Source of the DNA: Vandiemenella viatica
Taxonomy: Eukaryota; Arthropoda; Insecta; Orthoptera; Morabidae
DNA length: 64,000 nucleotides
Direction: 5' to 3'
NCBI GenBank assembly: GCA_031002005.1
Contig: JARYHS010008074.1
Span: 182,242,494 to 182,306,493, forward strand
The notes under the pieces were generated by a model that was given only the letters and a program-made list of their open reading frames with translations, had not been told where the DNA came from and did no database searches. Below, in pieces: positions 44,385 through 52,965 of this stretch; the stretch's first letter is position 1; each line of letters opens with the position of its first letter. Both the position numbers and the translations under genes were made by a program.

Positions 44385-44600
44385 CATTCTATGAGTGGCT
44401 GAGGTGACCGCAAGGGTTGCGCGAGCTCAGCCACTTACTACTTTTAACTTGACAAAGGGTTTAACCTGAAATATAGTATTTTCTGTGTTTGTGTATTGTT
44501 TTGTGTTGCTGCTGTCCTCCTCCCTTCAACTTTGGCAAGTGTTGGGTGTATTTTATCTATCATTTCCATATAAATATTGCCTCGTGGCAGTTCTTTCCTT
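44385..44600 (+). repeat. PLE-tail-like dispersed repeat, best copy
   Basis: GTGGCTGAGGTGACCGCAAG, GTTGCGCGAGCTCAGCCACT, then the TTGACAAA-GGGT...ACCT-GAAA stem-loop at 44449-44471, GTGTTGCTGCTGTCCTCCTC, CCTTCAACTTTGGCAAGTGT and a TTTATCT-x-TTTCCATATAAATATTGCC end. GTGGCTGAG...CTCAGCCAC forms an outer inverted repeat. Confidence 0.6.
44449..44471 (+). other. Stem-loop of a PLE-tail repeat
   Basis: TTGACAAA, stem GGGT, loop TTA, stem ACCT (one G-T pair), GAAA. Confidence 0.45.
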
Positions 44601-45095
44601 CCATTGTTACCGATATTATTATCCATGTAATAAAATTCTGAAATTTACTAAGAGATTTATTACAATGTGATTTACCTTGAGTGCAATCAATCTTTATTTA
44701 TGAAATAACACTAATGATAAATTGCTGTGTAAGTATAAAAGCAGAGAGATGGGTAGATTACAATATCCTAACCACATCAGGAATAGTTGTTCACTATCTT
44801 GACTCGTTGTAAATTTTTGTGCAAGCATTTTATCAGTGACAAATACCCTAAAATCTGAGTGTAAGCAAACAACAGGATCATTCTTTATTCTAATGAATAG
44901 CAATGGTAAAAATACACCACCTTGCAACTTTCCTGTTATCTCTTCTTCCTTCTGTGACACTCTATTTTAGCACTTGACCTTACTTGCCAACTCTTAAGAA
45001 TTCCTCCACCCAACAAATCGCCTCCTGAGCCATACTAATGTTTTAAATGTGATTTACCACCATAAGACCATGAGTGTGTAAGAGTTTGGGATAGG
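44600..45095. other. Nothing recognised
   Basis: AT-rich spacer up to the old RTE element. The 44694-44960 minus frame has no family resemblance that I can name. Confidence 0.35.
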
Positions 45096-45499
45096 CTATA
45101 TTAACCTCTTCGTGCCAAATGTCAACCTCTCCTTCATGTGGTGCACCCCATTTACATGGAAAGATTGGTTCCTTGTATAAGGAGTCACCCCCTGCTTGCT
45201 AATGGCCACCTGAAATGAGGGTAGAAGAACAAGGAGCAATTCATAGCACTCTCTTACCCTTGATATTTGAAATGCCTTCTAAAGGCAGATGAACGACAAA
45301 TGATCAATGGAATGGGGATGTAGAAAACAATGGGAAACTACTGCATTAAAGACCCAAAGGGTATCTCACCTAGCACATGTAACCTTCTCAAATCATATGT
45401 AGAATGATGGATTCTTCCTGGGTACAAAATTCCAGAGGTAAAATAGCCACCCAGTTGGGTCTCTGGGAGGAAGGAGTCATCACAATCGATAGAAACATT

Positions 45500-46829
45500 C
45501 CACTAGTTCGAGTGTGGAACATTAAAAGTCTGAATAGGGCAGATAGATTGGAAAACTTAAAAAGGTGGGTGGAATGACTTAAGTTAGATTTCATTGGGAT
45601 TAGTGAGATTAAGTGGTAGGACGAACAGGATTTCTGGCCTGGGGAACACAGAATAATTAGCACACAAGCTGTCAGTGGAGATACTGTTGTAGGATTTATA
45701 ATGAACAAGAGAGTAGGGAAACATATGAATCCTAAATTTAGTAACAGGATTATTTTTATGATAGAAACTAATTCTGCTACAACCACAAATCATTTGGAGA
45801 ACCTATATGATGAAATGGAAGTATTTACCCAATATGTGAGGAGGGATGAAAATCTAATAATTAAGGGTGATTGGAATGCATTAGTGGGAGAAGATAATGA
45901 GGGGTATACTGTAGGAAGTTTTGGTCTAGGAGAAAAAAAATGAGTGAGGAAGCAGGTAGCTAGAATTCTATGAAAAGTATAAACTCATTGTGGTGAAAAC
46001 ACTGTTTAAGAATCATGCATGAAGGATATATAGTAGAAACATCCAGGAGAAACACATAGATATCAGCTAGTTTATATCATGGTCAAACAAAGATTCAGGA
46101 ATCAAGTTATAGACTGTGAAGCATACCCAGGAGCTGACATAGATTCTGGCCACAATCTGATAGTTATGAAGTGCAGACTGAAATTCAAGAGAGTGAGAAA
46201 GCAATATAAGTAGAACAGACTGGAAGTGAACAAATTGAAACAAATTAACAAGAGAGAAAAATTTTCAGAAATGGTAGACAATGGTAGAAATGGGTCTAAG
46301 AAGTAACTCTGAAAGGAGCTCAACTGACGACGAATAGAATGCATTGAAGAGAGAAATAATGAAAGCTGGTAAAGAAACATTAGGCTTTAGGAAAAAAGCC
46401 TCCCGAAACCCTTGGATTATAAAAGAAATTTTGGAGCTGATGGATCAAAGGAGAAGGCAAAAAACTGCTCTGGATGAAGCAGGAAGAGAACAATACAGAC
46501 AATTTAGAATTCAAATAAACAGGAAAAACAATAAAGCAAAAGAAAAATGGCTGCAAGAAAAGTCCAAAGAAGTAGAAAAGGAAATGGTCATATGTAAAGT
46601 AAATGTGGCCTAGAGAAAATCAAACAAAACTTTGGATAAATCAAGAAAAGATGTATAAACATTAAAGCTGCTGATGGGAAACATTTTTTAAATTCAGAAG
46701 ACAGACCTAGCCAATGGAAGGAATACATTGACAAACTGTATGATAGGGACGACTTGAACAATAGTGAATGGAAAAGGAAGATGGAGTTGATATTGATGAC
46801 TTCAGAGATCCTATTTTGAGAACAGAATA
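45500..46829 (+). pseudogene. APE endonuclease and RT start of the old RTE element
   Basis: Frames read VWNIKSLNRADRLENLKRWV, DFIGISEIKW, then IIKGDWNALVGEDNEGYTVG and GADIDSGHNLIVMKCRLKFK. GDWNA and the SxH-like motif are the catalytic blocks of RTE-type APE endonucleases. From 46344 the linker KRRKAxxEAGREQYRQFRIQ-type region continues to ILRTE at 46825. Stops at several points. Confidence 0.8.
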
Positions 46830-47075
46830 TCTACATCTACATTCATACTCTGCAAATCACAAACATTGTGGGTGGCAGAGGGTGCTAAGCACCAATCCTA
46901 AACCCGCCAATTCCAATCCCGAATAGTGCGAGGAAAGAAGGAATACATATAAGTATCAGTACGGCATCTTATTTCTCTAATCTTATCCCTCCAGTCCTTG
47001 CGACCTAAATAGGTTGGCGGAAGAAGTATTCCATTGCACTCGAAATTTAAATTTTTTCGCATATTCTCCAATAAA

Positions 47076-49142
47076 CTGAAACAATCTAACACAAGAGAAA
47101 AATTTGCAGAAATGGTAGACTTAGGTCTAAGAAGTAACTGTGAAAGGAGCTCAACCGAGGATGAATGGAATGCATTAAAGACCGAAATAATGAAAGCTGG
47201 CAAAGAAACATTAGGCTTTAGGGAACAAGCTGCCCGAAAACCTTGGATCACAGAAGAAATTTTGCAGCTGATCGATCAGAGGAGAAGGTACAAAAATGCT
47301 CAGGATGAAGCAGGAAAAGAGCAGTACAGGCAACTTAGAAATCAAATAAATAGGAAATGCAAAATAGCAACAAAAAAATGGCTACAAGAAAAGTGTGAAG
47401 AAGTAGAAAAGGAAATGGTTGCAGGAAAAGTAGATGTTGCATATAGAAAGATTCAACAGAATTTTGGAGAAATGAAGAAAAGAGGTATGAACATTAAAGC
47501 TGCCGATGGGAAACCTCTTTTAAGGTCAGAAGATAGAGCTAACAGATGGAAGGAACACATTGAGAAACTGTATGTTGGGGACGACTTGAACAATAGTGTT
47601 TTGGAAAAGGAAGGCGATGTCGACATGGATGACTTGGGAGATCATGTTTTGAGGACAGAATTTAATAAAGCTCTGAATGACTTGAAAGCAAATAAGGCAG
47701 TTGGAATTGATGAGATCCCTGCAGAACTTCTTAAATCTCTAGGAGAGGAAGGAATCGAAAGATTATTCAAGCTGATATCAAAAAGTTATGAAACAGGAGA
47801 AATTCCAACTGATTTTAATAAAAATATCATCTTCACACTTCCAAAGAAACCACAAGCCGACAAATGTGAGAATTATCGCACAATTAGTCTAACATCACAT
47901 GCTTCAAAATTACTGACCAGAATAATATACAGAAGGATGGAAAGGGTAGTAGAAGAGATAGTAGGTGAAGATCAGTTTGGGTTTAGGAAAAATCGCGGTA
48001 CAAGGGAAGCAATTCTGTCTTTAAGATTAATACTTGAAGGGCGGATCAAGAAAAACAAAGATACTTTTATGGCATTTGTTGATTTAGAAAAAGCTTTTGA
48101 TAATGTTAGGTGGGACAAGATGTTCAAAATTTTAAAGAAGTCAGGTCTAAAGTATCGAGATAGAAGAATACTCTATAAACTTTATAAGAATCAAGTGGCT
48201 GTAATAAAAGTAGAGAATCACGAAAGACATGCATCAGTTAAAAAGGGTGTGAGACAAGGTTGTAGTCTGTCCCCGTTAATATTCAACTTGTATGTAGAAG
48301 AAGCAATGAAGAAAGTCAAAGAAAAATTTCCATGTGGCATAAGTTTTCAGGGAGAAAAAATTAGTATGCTACGATTTGCTGATGACATTGTCTTGTTAGC
48401 AGAGAGGACTGAGGTTATTGAGAAGTTATTGAATGGCATGAACAAAATACTGAAGGAAGATTTTGGACTGAATATAAATGAAAGTAAGACAAAAGTGATG
48501 AAATGTAGCAGAAATGATACCAATGCTAGCAGATTAAATATAAAAATAGGATCGGATGCAATAGGAGAAGTGAGTGAGTTCTGTTACTTGGGAAGCAAAA
48601 TTACAACCGATGGCCGAAGCAGGAATGATGTTAAAAGCAGAATAGCACTAGCAAAAAGAGCCTTCATGAGAAAGAGAAATCTTTTAGTTTCAAATATTGA
48701 TCTAGGAATCAGAAAGAACTTCTTAAAACTCTATGTGTGGAGCACAGCACTTTACGGCAGCGAAACATGGACTTCAGGAATACCGGAAAGAAAGAAACTT
48801 GAAGCATTTGAAATGTGGTGCTACAGAAGAATACTGAAAATTAGGTGGACAGACAAAGTAAGAAATGAACGAGTTTTGGAAATGATGGGTGAGAAAAGAA
48901 GTTTATGGAAGAAGCTTACAGGAAGAAGAGACAGGCTGATAGGTCATATTTTAAGACATGCTGGATTGGTTAATTTGTTAGTGGAGGGAACAGTGGAAGG
49001 TAAGAACTGTAGAGGAAGACAGAGATTAGAATATATGAAGCAGATAATTGAGAACGTGGGTTGTAGGGGGTATGTAGAAATGAAGAGGTTAGCACAGGAT
49101 AGGAAGGGATGGAGGATTGCATCAAACCAGTCTAAAGACTGA
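47076..49142 (+). CDS. RTE/BovB-type reverse transcriptase, intact but 5'-truncated
   Basis: About 688 codons of element sequence; the frame opens upstream at 47034 in CR1 DNA. After a basic linker (RRRYKNAQDEAGKEQYRQLR) come NKAVGIDEIPAELLKSLGEE, ENYRTISLTSHASKLLTRII, DQFGFRKNRGTREAILSLRL, FVDLEKAFDNVRWDKMF (catalytic Asp), VRQGCSLSPLIFNLY and RFADDIVLL (catalytic DD near 48381-48386). The thumb and C-terminus have YLGSKITTDGRSRNDVKSRI, ALYGSETW, MWCYRRILKIRWTDKV, GHILRHAGL, GRQRLEYM and an end WRIASNQSKD. That C-terminal layout is the RTE/BovB pattern. No stops in 2 kb suggests recent retrotransposition. Confidence 0.93.
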   Translation: MKQSNTREKFAEMVDLGLRSNCERSSTEDEWNALKTEIMKAGKETLGFREQAARKPWITEEILQLIDQRRRYKNAQDEAGKEQYRQLRNQINRKCKIATKKWLQEKCEEVEKEMVAGKVDVAYRKIQQNFGEMKKRGMNIKAADGKPLLRSEDRANRWKEHIEKLYVGDDLNNSVLEKEGDVDMDDLGDHVLRTEFNKALNDLKANKAVGIDEIPAELLKSLGEEGIERLFKLISKSYETGEIPTDFNKNIIFTLPKKPQADKCENYRTISLTSHASKLLTRIIYRRMERVVEEIVGEDQFGFRKNRGTREAILSLRLILEGRIKKNKDTFMAFVDLEKAFDNVRWDKMFKILKKSGLKYRDRRILYKLYKNQVAVIKVENHERHASVKKGVRQGCSLSPLIFNLYVEEAMKKVKEKFPCGISFQGEKISMLRFADDIVLLAERTEVIEKLLNGMNKILKEDFGLNINESKTKVMKCSRNDTNASRLNIKIGSDAIGEVSEFCYLGSKITTDGRSRNDVKSRIALAKRAFMRKRNLLVSNIDLGIRKNFLKLYVWSTALYGSETWTSGIPERKKLEAFEMWCYRRILKIRWTDKVRNERVLEMMGEKRSLWKKLTGRRDRLIGHILRHAGLVNLLVEGTVEGKNCRGRQRLEYMKQIIENVGCRGYVEMKRLAQDRKGWRIASNQSKD

Positions 49143-49166
49143 CAACAGCAAAAAAAAAAAAAAAAA
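47076..49166 (+). mobile_element. Young RTE-clade LINE with 12-bp TSD
   Basis: The target TTCTCCAATAAA occurs at 47064-47075 and 49167-49178. The element ends in an A17 run. It is 5'-truncated (no endonuclease), but its remaining frame is fully open, so the insertion is recent. It sits within the 3' part of a minus-strand CR1-like LINE, inside an old copy of its own RTE family. Confidence 0.95.
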
Positions 49167-49216
49167 TTCTCCAATAAATTCGAACGCAAGCTACGTCGTC
49201 TGTCTTTCAAACTAAC

Positions 49217-50497
49217 TCAGCCCAATCTATGTATCAATTCTGTGACGCTTTCATAAGGGCTGTAACAAGAAGTCACGAATCTAGCGGCTCTCCTCTGCAC
49301 CCTCTCAACTGAGTCAATCAGAACCTTGCGATACGAATCCCAAACCCCACAACAGTAATCCAGATGCGGGTGCACTAGTGTTTTATACGCTATCTCCTTT
49401 GTTTGAGCATTACAATTCCTCAAAATGCGACCCATGAATCGTAATTTAGAATTTGCCTTGCTTACGACGGAAGTTATGTGCATGTCCCATTTCATGTTGC
49501 TTTGTACTATCACCCCCAGATACTTCATGGAATCAACCATGTCAACAGGTGATTTGTTTATTTTGTACTCGTGAACAAACTGATTCTTCTTGTTACTTAT
49601 CTGCATTGCCTTGCACTTTTTGCAATTAAGTGTAAGCTGCCATTTACGGCACCAATCGAAAATAGCATCCAAATTACGCTGAATTTCTAAGCAATCGTCG
49701 GAGCACCTTATTTCCCTATAGATAACTGCATCGTCGGCAAACAATCGCAACCAGCATTTGACGTTGTCACCTAGATCGTTTATAAATATTAAGAAAAGAA
49801 GTGGACCTATTACACTTCCTTGAGGAACGCCCGAAGTAACATTTATCTTAGAAGAGGCTTCCCCGTCAACAACGTCATACTGTGACCGACCAGTTAGAAA
49901 ATCCCATATCCACTTGCAAATCTGAGCCGAAATACCGTAAGCTCGAATCTTCGCTAAGAGTCGGTTGTGTGGCACAGAATCAAAAGCCTTCTGAAAATCA
50001 AAAAAAACTGCATCAACTTGCGAACCTGCATCAATAACTTTCGTTATGTTGTGGGAAAATAGCGCCAATTGTGTTTCACACGATCTCTTCTTCCGAAATC
50101 CGTGTTGACATGGTGTAAGTAACTCGTTCTCATCTAGAAACTTCATTATGTTCGAGCATATGACATGTTCCAGAATTCTGCTGCAGACCGATGTTAGAGA
50201 TATGGGTCGATAATTCCTAGGATCACTCCGATCTCCTTTCTTAAAAACGGGAATTACCTGGGCTATTTTCCAGCTAGAAGGTACTTTTCTCTCTTCTAGT
50301 GATTTACGGAATATATCTGACAGAAATGGTTCAATATCCTCCGCGTATTCAGAAAATACTCTTACCGGTATACCATCGGGACCCGGCGCTTTACCCCACT
50401 TCAGGAGTTTTAATTGCTTTACAATTCCTACGCTATCAATTTCTATCGGACCCATCTCTAATTCCACACGATGTGGTAAAGTGGGGATATTTTCCAT
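49217..50497 (-). CDS. CR1-like reverse transcriptase, open 426-codon segment
   Basis: A single open frame covers most of the RT: GKAPGPDGIPVRVFSEYAED, then NYRPISLTSVCSRILEHVIC, QHGFRKKRSCETQLALF, FFDFQKAFDSVPHNRLL (catalytic Asp), GVPQGSVIGPLLFLIFINDL and RLFADDAVIYREI (catalytic DD), followed by thumb text to CYSPYESVTELIHRLG. The frame stops near the RTE insertion; the last ~60 residues lie left of it, at about 47063-46900 (CRTDTYMYSFFPRTIRDW). A better-preserved relative of 37134-39439. No N-terminal endonuclease, so not active. Confidence 0.9.
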   Translation of the reverse strand: MENIPTLPHRVELEMGPIEIDSVGIVKQLKLLKWGKAPGPDGIPVRVFSEYAEDIEPFLSDIFRKSLEERKVPSSWKIAQVIPVFKKGDRSDPRNYRPISLTSVCSRILEHVICSNIMKFLDENELLTPCQHGFRKKRSCETQLALFSHNITKVIDAGSQVDAVFFDFQKAFDSVPHNRLLAKIRAYGISAQICKWIWDFLTGRSQYDVVDGEASSKINVTSGVPQGSVIGPLLFLIFINDLGDNVKCWLRLFADDAVIYREIRCSDDCLEIQRNLDAIFDWCRKWQLTLNCKKCKAMQISNKKNQFVHEYKINKSPVDMVDSMKYLGVIVQSNMKWDMHITSVVSKANSKLRFMGRILRNCNAQTKEIAYKTLVHPHLDYCCGVWDSYRKVLIDSVERVQRRAARFVTSCYSPYESVTELIHRLG

Positions 50498-50714
50498 GTT
50501 TTCTTGCGTGAATGAATTTTTGAATTCGGTGTTAACTACGGTAGCCTTGTCGCGGCTGTCTTCAACCTCCCATCCTTCTTTTATTAGAACTGGATTATTG
50601 TTCCCACTACAACTAACTTTTTTTTACATACGACCAAAATTTTTTAGGGTTTTCAGTGAGGCTCTTAGAGAGAGAATTTTCAAGCAAGTTATTAAATGCC
50701 TCACGCATCGCATA

Positions 50715-52085
50715 TGATAAAGCTTTGAATGATTTGAAATAAAATAAGTCAGTTAAAATAGATTTGAGCCTTTCAGAACTTCTTAAAGGAGTAGGAATAC
50801 AAAGATTGAAATAAAAAATTTATGAAACAGCAGAAATTCAAACTAATTTCAATAAAAGTATCGTCATCACACTTCTGGAGATAGCAACAAATGTGAAAAT
50901 TTTTGCACCATAAGTCTAACATCACAAGCTTAAAATTTACTTATCAGAATAATATACAGATGAATGGAAATGGTAGTAGAAGAGATAGTGGTTGAAGATC
51001 AGTTTAGTTTTAGGAGAAACTGCAGTACAAGGTATGCAATTCTGGCTTTAAGATTAAATCTTGAAGGGCGGACCAAGAAAAACCAAGATACTTTTATGGC
51101 ATTTGTTGTTTTAGAAAAAGCTTTTGATAATGTTAGATGGTACAAGATGTTCAAAATTTTAATGAAGTCAGGTCTAAAATATTAAGGTAAAAGAATACTT
51201 TATAAACTATATAAGAATCAAGTGGCTATAATAAATGTAGAGAATCATGATAGACATGCATCAGTTAAAAATGGCACGAGACAACGTTGTAGTCTATTCC
51301 CATTAATATTCAACTTGTATGCGGAGGAAGCATTAAAGAAAGTGAAAGAAAAATTTTAATGTGGCAAAAGTATTCAAGGTGAAAGAATTGGTATGCCACA
51401 ATTTGCTGATGGCATTGTCTTGTTAGCAGAACAGGCTTAGTAAATTGAGAAGTTACTGAATGGCATGAACAAAATACTGAAGGAATATTTTGTACTGAAT
51501 ATAAATCAAAGCAAGACAAAAGTGATGAAATGTAGCAAAAATGATACTAATCACAGTAAATTAAATATAAAAATAGGATCAGATGTGATAGGAGAAGTAA
51601 GTAAATTCTGCTCTTTGGGAAGCAAAATTACAACTGATGGCCGAAGCAGGATCTTTTAGCTTCAAATATTGATCATGAACTTAGAACATTTATAAAACTC
51701 TATTTGTGGAGCAAAGCAATTTATGGCAACAAGCATGGACTTTAGGAATACCAGAAAGAAGAAAAATTGAAGCATTTCAAATATGGTACAGTAGAGGGAT
51801 GCTGAAAATTGGGTGGGCAGTTAAAGCACAAAATTACAAGTTTTCGAAATGATGGGTGAGGAAAGAAGTTTGTGGAAGAAATTTACAGAAAAAAAAAGGA
51901 TGGTTGGTCATATTTAGACATGCTGGATTGGTTAACAGTCAGAGGTAAGAACTGTTGAAGACAAAGATTAGGATATATGAAGCAGATAATTGATGACGTG
52001 GGACTTACGAGGTATGCATTGGTGAAGAGGATAGCACAAGATAGGAAGGGATGGATGATTGCATCAAACCAGTTGAAAGATGATG
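50715..52085 (+). pseudogene. Remainder of the old RTE reverse transcriptase
   Basis: Broken frames follow the young copy in order: KALNDLK-like at 50720, VEDQFSFRRNCSTRYAILAL (about 51000), FVVLEKAFDNVRWYKMFKIL (box A Asp replaced by Val), a degenerate QFADGIVLL (second Asp of the catalytic pair replaced by Gly, about 51400), and NKILKEYFVLNINQSKTKVM (51465-51540). Many stops and both catalytic positions lost. Confidence 0.88.
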
Positions 52086-52224
52086 ACAGCAAGGGAAAAA
52101 AAGTTAATTTATGTTACAAAGAGATAGGTAAAAGAAATTTAGAAGAATAGTAGATTATTTAGGTGGTGCTTCTATGAATTATTTCTGCTCTTGTGCTATC
52201 TGTGATACATGCACAGTTAGTTTC

Positions 52225-52275
52225 AGTGCACGCTCTGCCACCCACAATTTTATGAATTGCTGAGTATAGATGTAG
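52225..52275 (+). repeat. CR1-like LINE 3' tail remnant
   Basis: GCTCTGCCACCCACAATTTT...TGAGTATAGATGTAGAT is the plus-sense version of the 3' end seen inverted at 46830-46880 and 37055-37105. Confidence 0.6.
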
Positions 52276-52539
52276 ATCCAGTTTTTACTTTTCAAATTAC
52301 CCTCATATTTTAATAAAATTCAGGTTATATACTATACTATATCAACAACTATCAGATTCAGAGATTGCATCGATATGTTGCGATACAAAGTAACTGATAA
52401 GGGCAAGGTGTAGAATAGTGCTTCTTGGTAGGACCTCCCCTCGCAGTGTGACTAAAAGAGATACTTAAACCTTACAAATTACAAATCGAGTATTCAAAGA
52501 TTACTCAAATCAATATATATATTTTCTCACATGAAGCCT

Positions 52540-52735
52540 CGATGTTTCACAGAATAAAATTCAACAGAACTGAAGTACTGATGGGCACTGCGTATTTCTG
52601 GGATTCTATAATCAGAGAATCGCTGGAAATTAAATTGAGAATGAACAACGTCAACAGAGATGGTGGTCTCTTTCTAAGTGAAGCATGGAAGTTCATCATC
52701 GAAGATATGCATCAGCATTGCGATAGATAAGCGCG
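52540..52735 (+). mobile_element. PLE GIY-YIG tail of an upstream tandem copy
   Basis: The frame 52542-52730 reads FHRIKFNRTEVLMGTAYFWD, then SIIRESLEIKLRMNNVNRDG and LFLSEAWKF. This is the last part of a PLE GIY-YIG domain and matches 55090-55250 further down. It lies directly upstream of another copy, so the two form the partial-tandem arrangement seen in Penelope elements. Confidence 0.8.
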
Positions 52736-52739
52736 CTGG

Positions 52740-52965
52740 AAGAGAGCCGTGATGCTACTATCCATTACGGACCGTGTATGAGGCCAGACTGCGTGGCAGC
52801 CAATGGGAGAACGGCTCCAGCAGCAGCTTTGCATGCGTCTGCCAGCTGTCGGGTATTTATATGGGCTGAAACTGTGAGGCATGCACAGTCCGTGTCTTGC
52901 TGTTGCAGTGTCAACTTCGACCTTTTCACCTGATAAAGACAACAGAGGCTGTTGTTGAAATGTCG
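52740..52965 (+). promoter_or_regulatory. PLE pLTR-like segment with TATA box and stem-loop
   Basis: A GC-richer region between the two PLE copies. GGGTATTTATATGGG (TATTTATA at 52854-52861) precedes a CACAGTC initiator-like site about 28 bases on (52884). The CTGATAAA-stem-GAAA motif follows at 52930-52960. Position and content fit the pseudo-LTR from which Penelope transcripts start. Promoter role is inferred. Confidence 0.55.
52930..52960 (+). other. Hammerhead-like stem-loop of PLE family 2
   Basis: CTGATAAA, stem GACAAC (52938-52943), loop AGAGGCT, stem GTTGTT (52951-52956), GAAA. Six pairs, one of them G-T; same motif as 40498-40528. Confidence 0.55.

Larger units (their letters stand above)
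46830..50711 (-). mobile_element. CR1-like LINE inside the old RTE, itself split
   Basis: Starts on the left with TCTACATCTACATTCATACT (the complement of its 3' tail), as in the copy at 37055. Only ATA is duplicated at the ends (46827-46829, 50712-50714). About 1.78 kb of LINE remains, with a young RTE copy at 47076-49166 inside. It is 5'-truncated near the start of the RT region and has no endonuclease. Confidence 0.88.
45100..52105 (+). mobile_element. Old RTE-clade LINE, host of nested insertions
   Basis: A near full-length but decayed element. The 5' UTR-like start (about 45100-45420) is followed by endonuclease (45500-46190), linker and fingers (46240-46829), then, after a CR1-like insertion (46830-50711), the rest of the RT (50715-51640) and the C-terminus to about 52085 with a degenerate A-rich end. 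Removing the insertion lets the ILRTE(F)... and ...DKALNDLK text join as in the 47.6-kb copy. Start and end are approximate. Confidence 0.85.

Noticed and set aside
46898..47251. Minus-strand ORF of 117 codons
   Set aside because: It crosses the boundary between the CR1-like LINE and the inserted RTE LINE, so the protein is an artefact of the join.
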